Shown: in pieces, positions 11,250 to 22,500 of the stretch
Layout of the letters: the number at the start of each line of letters is the position of its first letter
How positions within the stretch are numbered: the stretch's first letter is position 1
Assembly (NCBI GenBank): GCA_037783415.1
Contig: JAZGTN010000051.1
Location: forward strand, 124,001 to 188,000
Source: Leptasterias polaris
Taxonomy: Eukaryota > Echinodermata > Asteroidea > Forcipulatida > Asteriidae
Direction of reading: 5' to 3'
Length of the DNA stretch: 64,000 bases
Position numbers and translations under genes: made by a program
Notes under the pieces: model-generated
Databases searched by the model: none
What the model saw: only the letters and a program-made list of their open reading frames with translations
What the model was told of the DNA's origin: nothing

Positions 11250-12790
11250 CAGCGGCGTAACTAAGGTAAATTTTTAGGGGGCACAAGGGGGGCACCATTT
11301 TTTCTAGGGGGGCACTGCTGGCAAATCAACTATAGATTCCTTTGCACTTTTTAAAAACTGGATCTTAATCTACGCAATGGCGGGTTCCAAACAGCCCCTC
11401 AATTAAAGCAAAGGGATGGTCAATTTGCAAAATGATGTTTTATGCTCTTTTTCAGCGCTTCGTTTACTATTAATAATGTTTAAAAAATATGTTTATGGGA
11501 GATGTAAAATACTTTTTAAGAGTTAAAGACATGGTTGTAAAATGAAAAACAGTTTAACAAGAATACACAGGAAAGAAATAATAGAAAAATAACAACTTCA
11601 AAAACAAAGCCACTTGTAACTTACCGACAATGAAAGTTAAAAAAACTTAATTTTCCAGTCTATAAAATACATCATAATGAACAAAGATTATTATTATTTA
11701 ATTTTTCTTTCTTTTTTCTCTTTTCTTTTTCGCACATCTAGAACCATGCAGTTACTGTTTGAATGTGTATAAATAAATCATAACAAGGGATTGAGAGTCT
11801 TTTTGTTATGGGGATTTATGTATTCGAGGACTGGCACTAGCATTTATCTATTACACACTTGGGGCCGGCTGTGCACAGTAGGCCTTTGATCTTTTTTCGA
11901 AATTGTTTTGACCCATCCGCCGCCCCCCCCCCCCCCCCATTTCAATTTTTACATAATTATTGACAAACTATTTAATATACTCTATACACTGAAGAACAAA
12001 GTAATGTCTCAAATGAAGCAGATATTTTAAATCAATGCTCTCACAGCTCAAGAGTTTTCAATGGCTTTTCCTCATGTACTTACGATAAATGCAACCGACG
12101 GCACCCAGCACGTCGTGTAGCTTCATGTGACACTACAGTACCGTATTAAAGGCACTGTACACGTTTGGTAATTACTCAAAATGTTTATTAGCATAAAAAC
12201 TTACTTGGTAACGAGCAACGGAGAGCTGTTGATAGTATAAAACATTGTGAGAAACGACTCCCTCTGAAGTAACGTAGTTTTTGAAAAAAGGGTAATTTCT
12301 CACTAAAATAATAAAAGACTTCTGACCAGAAGCCTTTTATTCCTATCTGAAAGCACACTAATTTGTACAACAAGGGTGTTTTTTCTTTCATCATTTTCTT
12401 GCAACTTCAATGACCAATTGAGTCAAAATTTTCACAGGTTTGTTATTTTATGCATATGTTGGGATACACCAAGTAAGGATACTGGTCTTTGACAATTACC
12501 AAACGTGTTCAGTGCCTTTAAATTTTAATGTGGCAAACTGTGGCAGAATGGGGCGAAATAGTTTGAAACATTGAAATAGTTTGAAAAATAGTTTGAAACA
12601 TTGAGTTATACGCCACCAGTGCTCCATAAAAGTTTATAAAACTTAACATTTTATATTCTGGTAATTGTTATAGTCTCAAAGGCTCAGATTTCAGATGGGG
12701 GGGCACGGGGGGGGGGCCACCGACATCAATTGGGGGGGGGGGGGCCACGTACCCCCCGTGCCCCCCCCCCCCCCCTTAGTTACGCCACTG
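11250..12790. mobile_element. hAT-type non-autonomous transposon with 8-bp target duplication
   Basis: It starts CAGCGGCGTAACTAAG and ends with the complement of CAGTGGCGTAACTAAG, an end sequence widespread in animal hAT elements. The flanks are identical octamers, CCTATATT at 11242-11249 and at 12791-12798. Poly-G and poly-C tracts (GGGGGGCAC) sit just inside both ends. No transposase frame is visible. It carries a later TTAA MITE at 12146-12521. Confidence 0.88.
12146..12521. mobile_element. TTAA-flanked MITE nested in the hAT element
   Basis: TTAA at 12146-12149 and 12518-12521 enclose inverted ends AGGCACTGTACACGTTTGG and AGGCACTGAACACGTTTGG (about 25 bp, one mismatch). 376 bp with the target duplication. 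The interior (GGTAACGAGCAACGGAGAGC, CTGAAAGCACACTAAT) resembles an abundant echinoderm MITE that I recall. A degraded relative lies at 62797-63100. Confidence 0.85.
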
Positions 12791-12798
12791 CCTATATT

Positions 12799-13855
12799 AT
12801 GCAAATCGGTTCATGAAGTTTAGGCCGTGCATGCATAATGATTTGTTTAATGAATGCCGCGTGACAAGGAAATTATACAAGGATCTACTCTTCTAACAAA
12901 TGCGACAATGTAACTACTGTGGAGTGTGTGAACAAATAATTTTGGTTGGCCTTTAATTTCATTAAGTCATTAATTCAGGAATGGAATGTTCCATTCGAAG
13001 AGATTAAGCCGATTTGAATGTAGCATTACAGAAGAAGAGAAGTAACGCAGCCAGTTCCTCAAACAGAATTTTGTGAATGTTACCCTCAGTTCTAACTGTA
13101 TTGTTCTGTTTTGTGAAAGAAACATCTTTAGGGTGACATTTAAAAAACAATATGTACTTCCCGGACGACTCCTCGTCAAGATGTTTTTAGTGTAAGAAAA
13201 TTAAAAAGAAATCAAAATAATATTAAACATGCAGTTTTAGTTCTGTAATTTAATTCATTATGGTCTTATTGGTACTTATCGCTATAAAAAGCAAATTTAT
13301 GTATCACCAGAGACAATGTTTTTTTAAACAATTGTTAAAAAAACAAAATTTTCTTAAATTTACATACATGATATTTTGATAACAATGCAGTTTGATTCAT
13401 TTTGATTTTTTGATTTCAGCGTTGTTAGTAGTAAAATTATAAAAAAGAGTTAGTTTTAAACACTCGTTTATTACCCATGTACTTAATGTTTATTGGCGGC
13501 CGTATTAAATCTCCAACAGGCACTGTGATGACCACATTACTAAATTACGTAAACAGTTAACCAATAACGCTACTGATTACGATTTCTAGGGAATGTAATA
13601 AATTGTTTTAATTAGACAAATTAATCCTTCACCTGAACGGATGATAATGAGCTCACAGGAATAGCTATTACTTGGCTCGGGGGTTTATCGACTCATTCTG
13701 CTATACTACTCGGGATATTGCCTGTGGCTTTGTCTCGCCAGCCCACACGCTGTGAACTGTAGAACACGCTTCCGTTGCTTGTAGGGCCCTCTGTAATAAC
13801 AATCTTACGTTCGATTTTTCATAATTATTGTAAGCTGTAAGCTACGGAAGCCGGA
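12799..13855. other. Intergenic, no gene seen
   Basis: AT-rich sequence with stops in all frames. Near 13541 there is a short match (ACTAAATTACGTAAACAGTTAACC) to the right end of the 19530-21222 element, probably a fragment of that family. The motif here is named by position only; nothing else is recognised. Confidence 0.45.
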
Positions 13856-13956
13856 TAGTACGGAAGCCGGATAGTACGGAAGCCGGATAGTGCCAGGAAA
13901 TAAGTAGTGAAATAATTTTTCATGAGCGCAAGAATATATTTGTTGTACCATTTATC

Positions 13957-14265
13957 TGGCGGCCGCCATTTATTATCCGGCGGCCGCCACTTATTATCCG
14001 GCGGCCGCCACTTAATTATCCGGCGGCCGCCACTTATTATCCGGCGGCCGCCACTTAATTATCCGGCGGCCGCCACTTAATTATCCGGCGGCCGCCACTT
14101 AATTATCCGGCGGCCGCCATTTAATTATCCGGCGGCCGCCACTTAATTATCCGGCGGCCGCCACTTAATTATCCGGCTGCCGCCACTTATTGTCCGGCGG
14201 CCGCCACTTAATTATCCGGCGGCCGCCACTTAATTATCTGACGGCCGCCGCTTATCTATCTGTAC
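13957..14265 (+). repeat. NotI-like array, left arm (about 14 units of 20-22 bp)
   Basis: Unit ATCCGGCGGCCGCCACTTA, with or without an extra AATT. About 12 of about 14 units keep the 8-bp palindrome GCGGCCGC. Very CpG-rich in otherwise AT-rich DNA. Confidence 0.9.
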
Positions 14266-14284
14266 CACACGTTCTTTATTTTGC

Positions 14285-14920
14285 GGATTTTAAGAGGACA
14301 GGTCATAGGATTCATGGGGGGGGGGGGGGTAAGAGGACATATCATAGGAACCGGGGAGTAAAGAAGAAAGGTCATAGGTTCAAGGGGGGGGGGGTAAACA
14401 GGACAGGTCATAGGATCATCGGGGGGGGGGGGGTTTAAGAGGTTAAGTCATATGATCATGGGGGGGGGGGGTAAGAGGTTTGTCATAGGATCGTGGGGGG
14501 GGGGGGGGGGTTAAGAGGACAGGTCATAGGATCCAGGGGGTTAAGAGGACAGGTCATTGGATCTGGGGTGGGGGGGGGGCAAGAGGGCATGTCATAGGAT
14601 CGTGGGGGGTAAGAGTACAGGTCATAGGATCACGGGGGGGGGGGTAAGAGTACAGGTCATAGGATCACGGGGGGGGGGGGGGGGGGGGTAAGAGGACATG
14701 TCATAGGATCTAGGGGGTAATTGGACATGTCATAGGATCATGGGGGGAGGATGGGGGTAAGAGGACAGGTCATAGGATCCAGGGGGTAAGAGGACAGGTC
14801 ATTGGATCCGGGGGGGGGGGGGGTGGGCAAGAGGACATGTCATAGGATGCGGGGGAGGGGGGGGGGGGTAAGAGGACAGGTCATAAGATCCAAAAGGGTA
14901 AGAGGACATGTCAAGATGGC
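14285..14920 (+). repeat. G-rich tandem array, about 20 units
   Basis: Each unit is AAGAGGACAGGTCATAGGAT followed by a run of 5 to 20 G, then T. The many long G runs on one strand make G-quadruplex formation plausible. Run lengths vary between units and may be misassembled. Confidence 0.85.
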
Positions 14921-15123
14921 AGATAAATAAAATTAAGTTTTGATGAGATGTTTGGTGTAAGTGGATTGACAAAGTACGTTGCACTATAGAAGGGTAACAT
15001 GAAGGGGGTGATCATAGAGACCTCAAAGTCATGTCCTCTTACCCTTACCCCCCCCCCCCCTCCCAGATCCTATGACATGTCCTCTTAAAAATCCGCAAAA
15101 TAAAGAACGTGTGGTACAGATAA

Positions 15124-15275
15124 TTAAGTTGCGGCTGCCACTTAATTATCTGGCGGCCGCCAGATAATTAGGTGGCGGCCGCCGGATAATAAGTGGCGGC
15201 TGCCGGATAATTAAGTGGCGGCCGCCGGATAATAAGTGGCGGCTGCCGGATAATTAAGTGGCGGCCGCCGGATAA
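15124..15275 (-). repeat. NotI-like array, right arm (about 7 units)
   Basis: Reverse-complement counterpart of the left array. Four units keep GCGGCCGC and three carry GCGGCTGC instead. Confidence 0.88.
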
Positions 15276-15360
15276 TATGTGGTACAAAAAAAATATTCTC
15301 GCGCTCATGACAAAAATATTTCACTTCTTATCTCCTGGCACTATCCGGTTTCCGTATTTT

Positions 15361-16109
15361 CTAACTCATGGGATCAAGTCGTGATTTGTTTCGTGAATAT
15401 TGACGTCATATTTATGTACGATGTCCCATCAGGACCACCATTTACCCATGCCAAATAACCCCTTAAACTTATTGGAAAACTTTGAAATTGAGAATTCCGT
15501 GACACTGAGAAGTGAACAGAGAACGCAAGTGGATTTGAAAGATCATGCCCCAGGGAATCTATAAAAAGACGTGCATTATCATTGATGAAGTTTAATCTTT
15601 CTGGTTGAAAGCTTTATATCAATCAGATTGAATAATTGATTTCGCTGTATTAGTTTGTTAAGAAGATTCCACCAGAAGTCATCAAGAAATACAAAAATAT
15701 AACCAATTCAGACTTGTTTGACCCAATACATACACATTAGGGATATTATGATTTTAATCAGCATTACAGCTTGGCAAATTGGACACGATTTGACCTACTG
15801 CTGCTTCTGAGTCGATTCAGTTATCGCTGATTTCAGATTTATATTTGTTTAACTTATTCAGTCCTTCGATCAAAGATACACCACTACACCTCCGGGTGGT
15901 TGTTTTATGAAAACGTAGATGAATAACAAACTAAAGTTTCCGTGGGTACAGTTTGTAGCTTCGAATGCAAAATTGACCGAAGGTATTAAAGTCCTGCAAG
16001 TCCATGTGGTTAAGATTCAAGGTCCAACGTTTATTTTTAGACCAACTGCACTCACTCAGTTTGTAGCTTGTAGTTTCTATGGTAGAAAAGGGGGAAACAA
16101 GCTTTAAAA
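15361..16109 (+). promoter_or_regulatory. 5' flank and 5' UTR region of SLC22 gene 2
   Basis: This is the only stretch between the foldback element and the ATG of gene 2, so promoter and 5' UTR should lie here. I see no clear TATA box with an initiator. An upstream open frame at 15919-16107 (62 codons) ends with TAA two bases before the gene 2 ATG, in another frame. The motif AGACCAACTGCACTCACT at about 16039 is repeated just after exon 1. Promoter assignment is by position only. Confidence 0.4.
15919..16107 (+). other. Possible upstream ORF (62 codons) before SLC22 gene 2
   Basis: ATG at 15919, TAA at 16105-16107, main ATG at 16110. If the transcript begins upstream of 15919, ribosomes ending on this ORF would sit on the main start. 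No domain in the peptide. The transcription start is unknown. Confidence 0.3.
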
Positions 16110-16553
16110 ATGACGGATAAAGAAGTTAAGCCACCCAAGAAATTTGATGATATCCTCTCGGCTATCGGTGAGTTTGGAACATGGCAGAAGATACTCTTCT
16201 TCTTCGGGTCCCTTATCGGTATTATGACTGCAATGAATACCCTGGCACAGGTCTTTATGGCAGCAGATACTGACCACTGGTGTCGGGTGACCCACTGGGA
16301 TAAGGCCAACTGCACTACCGGACAGTCCGATGACTGGGAGTGTCTTAAAGCAAAGAGGAACGCGTCCATCCCGCTCATTGTGACCAACAAGGAGACAGGG
16401 GAGGTGGACTACGATAGGTGTCACATGTACGATGTACGGAAGCTAGAATTCAAACCTGGAATGAATGCCACTGACTATACCAATAAAATCATAGACTGCC
16501 CCAATGGTTGGGTGTTTGACACAACGCAGTATAAGACTACTATCGTAAGCGAG
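16110..16553 (+). CDS. SLC22 gene 2 exon 1: N-terminus, TM1, extracellular loop
   Basis: 444 nt, ending GAG before GTGAGT, phase 0. It encodes MTDKEVKPPKKFDDILSAIG to the loop, ending TIVSE, with three N-glycosylation sequons and five of the six loop cysteines. Confidence 0.95.
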
Positions 16554-19500
16554 GTGAGTAATAAACCAACTTAAGTGTCCAGACCAACTGCACTCACTGG
16601 GGCAGTGTCCAGACCAACTTCACTCACTGGGGCAGTGTCCAGAAGGTCTGCTTTCATGGAAGGTATATATGCAGTATTTCCCATCTCATGAGGACCACCG
16701 GAAACGATTGACACGTGGAGTCAAAACACCAATTCTTACAAAGAATGTTCACATCGTTGCTTTATAGAAAGAAGTTTCTACCATGCAACTATCCAAATTC
16801 GACCCAGTGAAAATTCTAACTGTCACAGTTCACACACCTTGTAGACACAATTTTCCTGCTTATTGGTATCTGACTGAGACAAACTTCTTGAGGTTTTTTT
16901 CGGAATCAGTAAAAACAAGTTTGACTATAAACACAAGTTAAATCTTTTCCGAAGTGGAAATTTTCCCGAATTTTGTGTTTTTGCAACCTAAAAATATATT
17001 GTCAGAATCAGCAGAATCAGCTAATCATACAGTTACAATTACCAATACAAATGTATCCAGTAAATGGCCGCCGCAGCTTTGCAGTGTGAATTCCACTATA
17101 GTGCACTTCATCCAAGAGGTCGAGTGGCTTGTCATAATTATATAGCTATCTCTACAAATGTGTTTATCTAGCCTATAGATTCCATTTGAGAGTTGAGGTC
17201 AATATGATTTTTATCGGTAAATTAAACCCACTTACATTTAACCGTCATGGAGGGACGGGGGGCTCTCAAACACATCAAATCAACGTTACACTGTGGGTTT
17301 CATGAAATAATCGTTCCCAAAACTACGAAAGCCATCAAAGATCAAACATTGTTTTTCTTTCATTGATGTCTGTTCTTAACATATCCTTTAATTGATGTTG
17401 AAAAATCTTCACGGGAGCATCCCTCTCTTTAATGACCCTGATATGGATAAGGTGAGCAGTGGCCTAACGGCCACACACACTCAGAGCCCTTGCCCCTTTC
17501 TCCACGCCCTCCCAAATGAGACCGAAGAAAAACAATCATTAGCCTACAAATAATTATGGTTTTCTAAAATAATCTTTATTTCGTGGATAACCTTTAACCA
17601 TGCTTTAACCAAACAAGGCCGTTTGGAAAATGCATAAATGCATGCTTCACTACACTAACTAAATACAGTTAACAGTTTTTAGGTTTGTGTATCCCCAGAA
17701 TAAAAAAATTTGCTGGTTCCTCCTTCGCTTCTTCATGTTCCATGTTTCTTCTTTATTTTTATTTCTGCGAACAACAATACAATTTGGAGGGTTGCTTTTT
17801 GAAAAGTGTATGTTTTTCAAGATTTTGAACGCATAATCTTGTTACGACTTACAATCTCGTAATTACGACTTATTAGTGTAATCGTTTCTTATTGATATTA
17901 CGAGTTATGGGGGGGGGGGGGGGGGGGTGTTATTAACGTAATGGGGGCGGGCTTTACACCAAACTCAATATGTCATGGTTGTGTTGTTAAGTGGTAGGTT
18001 ACACAGAAGTCGGCCGCCCCAATAACTCGTGATCAAGAGATACCGTTTGTTTAACAACGAATAATGTCGTAATTAAGAGATAATCAGTTGTAGTAACAAG
18101 ATAATTAGTCAAAATTACGAAATAAATGTTACTTTCGTAAATGAACGTCCACAGAACGAAAGCTTCTTTGCATTTCTTTCAGTACGAGTTGGTTTGTGAA
18201 AAGCAAGCAGCCGGAAGCTTCCTGCAGTCTGTGTACTTTGGCGGGCTTCTTTGTGGCTCATTTTTCTTCGGCTCAGTAGCAGATTGGTGAGTCAAGCGAA
18301 CCGTAACATTATAAGTGCGTCTTTGCGCCTGTTGTTCTAGTTCTGTCGTCAACATCTGGGGGATTTTCTTTTTTGTCCTTCCAAAGTTCGCGGTTTTCAT
18401 GAAACGTTCAACGATTGTTCCAGTGAACCAATGCACACAAACAAATTCCCTAAATTTGCCACTACATAGGGAAGGTTGTTTGTTATTTTTGCCCTTGTTT
18501 TGGAAAAATATCGTAACATGTATGTTCTCATATTTATCCATAATGTTTTCCATAATGTTCCACATGGGTTGGAATTATTCAAGCACATTTGTTTTGACAT
18601 AAAGGGACAACAATTAAAATATTTTACTTTTTGAGATCACCATTGGAGGCAGTATTTTATCCAAATGACTGGGTTTTCTATTGGAAAAAAGTCGGCTCAT
18701 TATGTGATATTTTTTCAGCTCATTATGTAATATTAAGTCAGCTCATTTCGTAATAATAAGTCAGCTCCTGTAATAAGTCAGCTCTTTATGTATCTTTATG
18801 TCGCTCTTTTTGTTATATTATGTCGGCTCTTTATGTAAAACGAGATCAGCTCATTATGTAATACTTTGTCGGCTCATTATGTAATACTTTGTCGGCTCAT
18901 TATGTAATACTTTGTCGGCTCATTATGTAATACTAAGTCGGCTCATTATGTAATACTAAGTCGGCTCATTATGTAGTACTAAGTTAGCTCAATATGTAAA
19001 ACAAAGTCAGCTCATTATCTAGTTCTAAGTCAGCTCATTATGTTATAATAAATTTGCTCAGTGTGTAATATTAAGTCAGCTCATAACGTAGTATAAAGCC
19101 AGCTCATTATGTAATAATATTAAGTCAGCTCATTATGTAAAACGAGATCAGCTCAATATGTAATACTTTGTCAGCTCATTATGCAATACTTAGTCATCAC
19201 AGTATGTAGTACTAAGTTAGCTCATTCTGTAAAACACAGTTAGCTCATTCTGTAAAACAGCTCATTCTGTAAAACACAGTTAGCTCATTCTGTAAAACAA
19301 AGTCAGCTCATTATGTAATACTAAGTCGGCTCATTATGTTATTTGAAGTCAGCATATTAATTATAATAAAAATAATAACAATAACAACGCTAAGTGATAT
19401 AATAGGGCGACAGCATAAAATATGCTCTAATAGGGCGACAGGTGTGTATTTCGAAAAACACATGCTTTTTAAAAATGTTTTTATGAAATTAATGATTTAT

Positions 19501-22500
19501 TTGTTTTACGAACTTGATTGCCTGATTAAAGGGACACACCGGCTTCGTTGGGCTATTTTGGATACAAAATAGACTAAAACACGACTCCAAAGATCTTCCA
19601 GGAATGAAGAACGGTTCCTAAAAAAGCCATCAATGTTGGCTATTTTTGAGCATTAATTTTTCAAAAAACGAAGGTCACGTGGGTTATCCGAACCACATTT
19701 TTGGTTCAGATAACCTGGCCTCGTGATCTTCGGAGTTAGTTTTACTTCCAGCCGTGAAAAAATTAATTACTGCACCGATTTCAACGATACTGCACCGAGT
19801 GCAATTGTTAATCGTGATTCTATTTGTTTTGTCACTTGTAAAAAAAAAAAAAAGGGCGCAATCAGAGTATAGCAGGAAGAATATCATGCCTGTTTAGTGG
19901 ACAGTATTCTATTATTTGTTTTATTACAGTCATTGGCTCAAGCCAATATACCAATAATTATACTTATATATTTTGTACTTAAAATTTTATCTTGTATTTC
20001 TTAATGTTTTTTGTAATTTTTGTTTCTTCTTTTTTTTAAACTCTGTATTTTAAACACAATTCAGCCTTTGGCTGCGAAGTTTGAATGTTTTTAATAAACC
20101 AATAATAATAATAATAATAATAACTCTGTTTTGTAACAATTATTCATGAGTATTTGACAAAAGAAAAAAAAGAATTCAAATTATGGATACAAGTTGTAAA
20201 TAATATTTTTAAAAATCGAACGTAAGATTTTTTTTCAGAGAGTCCGAGCAAAGGAAGCGTGTTTTTAAGTGCACAGCATGGGGGCTGGCCCCACGTAACA
20301 TAGGGGCAATCGTATAGCTGGTGGGCGGAGTAGCTCGGTGGGGCTAGCGCGACAGAAACCCCTGAGCCAAGAAATTGCTCATGAACATGTGGGAGGGGTA
20401 GGGAGCCAGACCACCAACTACATTTTTGTCATTGCGGGTTTGCCAGTCGGTGCACCTTGCTGATCAAATTCGCTGTTTCAAAATCGCAACGTTTCAATGT
20501 GCTGTGTACGCTCATTCCCCCGATTTGTACTGAATTTCTTGGTAATTAAATTAGATTTATTGTCAATACATAGGAACACCACGTTTGTTACATTGACGGT
20601 GCAAAAAAACCAAAAACAACAACCAAAAAACCCGGAGGGACAGGTGAAAAAGAAATTAAAAATTAAAAGGTGGCAATGCAAAAGTAGTAGGCCTAGTGTG
20701 GTACATGTACTTGTTGTAAAACGTCTATCAGTCACCTATGGATTTATTATGTTTGTTTACCTTTTCTTGTTGTTAAACCATATTTTGGGTTTCTTAATTT
20801 CTCTGTGTTTTGGGGGTGTTGTTGGAAGTCGAAGGAACGTAGATTGGACCATGGAGGTAAGAATGATTGGACTGACGCGGGTACATGTATTAGAGGCATG
20901 TGTCCGTTGTTTGTACACACTTTATGAGCTGGATGAATAACGCGGACTGGATCCTCGTGCCTTGCCCATACCATGGTAAAACATTTACATAAACAGAGCA
21001 CCAGTCTACTTGCAATATTGCGCAGTAATATCACGTAAATTTGACACTTGCAACAGCTTGTAAAGCGTATACGCTGACCTTTGACCACTTTTGTTTTTTT
21101 CGGTCATTTCTCGTTAATTACGTAATATATTTTTGTATTAAAAACAAATAAAAACCATCTAGAAATAATTGTCTATGGTTCTACATCACTAAATTACATA
21201 AACAGTTAACCGATGTGTCCCTTTATTATCATGGAATATATCATTTATTTAGAAACTAACTTGTTTTGGTGTCGCCCTATTAAGTTATACAACTTGTGCT
21301 ACAATGGGGCGACACATTATCTGTCACCCTATTATAGCATTATATATAACGTACGTGGAAATGCCACTACAATTCTTCCCTGGAGTCTGGAAAGGGGTTT
21401 GGGTCAGGCAGAACGGAAAAACAGGATCAAATGCTACTACAACATTGTGCTTACACTTAACAAATAATAACTGTAAAGCACAACAATATGGCGACAGTTA
21501 GTATTTGCTATGTAAATCAATAAAACCTAGTTTATAGACTATACTATTTAAGTCCATGTATTTCCAAAAAGTTTACATGTTTAAAATCAAAGAAATCTTG
21601 AAAAGATTAAACCAAAAAAAATCTGTCTTTTCCCATCAAACAATATGTCGCCATATTACAGCATATTTTGTATCACATGAGATAATAACAAGGAGGCATT
21701 TGCATTCCCACAGCTAACTACTTGACACATCAAAATCACGAAACAAGTTTTTTTTTTCCAGAAAGAAGATATGGCCCGCGATCTTATAATGAGTCAGTTT
21801 TCCGCACTGAACATTTAATTCTGATGGATTGGCCTAAAGGGCAATAGTTAGTTATCGCCCTAATATGCCCTGTCGCAGTATTAGGCCTATAGCACTTTAC
21901 CGCGCGTACCACGAACCGACCTAACTCGTACACAGTATAAAAAAAACATGTTTGGAGAAAATCACGAATGAAGTTGCACTATTTTTCAAACTGCTGTTTC
22001 GGGTTCTGCTAACTATTTGTATACAATTTTTTAAGACAAAAATAAAGCCGACTACTTTATTAATACAGAACTGTCAATTTCATTTAATCCCCGCAACTAT
22101 TTTAATTAGTAAATAATACCTAAACAGATAGGTCACTTTGTGAAAATTAAAATCCGAGTTTTGCCCGCAGAGCGCCGTGTACAAACCAATGCATAATAGA
22201 GACGTATCTAGTTAGGTCACTTTGTGAAAATACCACGCTTTGAGTTAGGTCAGTTCGTGGTACGCAAATTATACACGCGCGCCCGAACTGCGCGCGCTGT
22301 AGACTTGACTCAAGTCCCAATCCCGTGCAAGGCCCTTCCTTGCCTCATCGTCAGAAAACTATTATTTTGCGCTCTGCATTCCCCAACCTCCCTGTTCATC
22401 CGCGCGCGGGACACCGCATAAATAACTACATTTTGTCGGTGAGGGCGCACTGGTATTCTGTGGCTGCATGCTGGCGCGTTACGTTAGGAACCTCGCACGA

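Larger units (their letters stand above)
13856..15360. mobile_element. Palindromic (foldback-like) element with internal NotI-like and poly-G arrays
   Basis: The outer about 75 bp are inverted repeats: TACGGAAGCCGGATAGTGCC at 13856 (preceded by short direct repeats of itself) and its near-complement ending at 15360. Inside each arm comes a GGCGGCCGCC array, then a shared segment (ACACGTTCTTTATTTTGCGG), then a G-rich array on the left and its C-rich counterpart on the right. The order is therefore mirrored: TIR, NotI array, G array, spacer, C tract, NotI array, TIR. No coding region. It looks like a foldback transposon; the class is unknown. Confidence 0.75.

Noticed and set aside
13957..15275. 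CRISPR-like array
   Set aside because: Units are directly adjacent with no unique spacers, and the array is mirrored. The organism is an animal.
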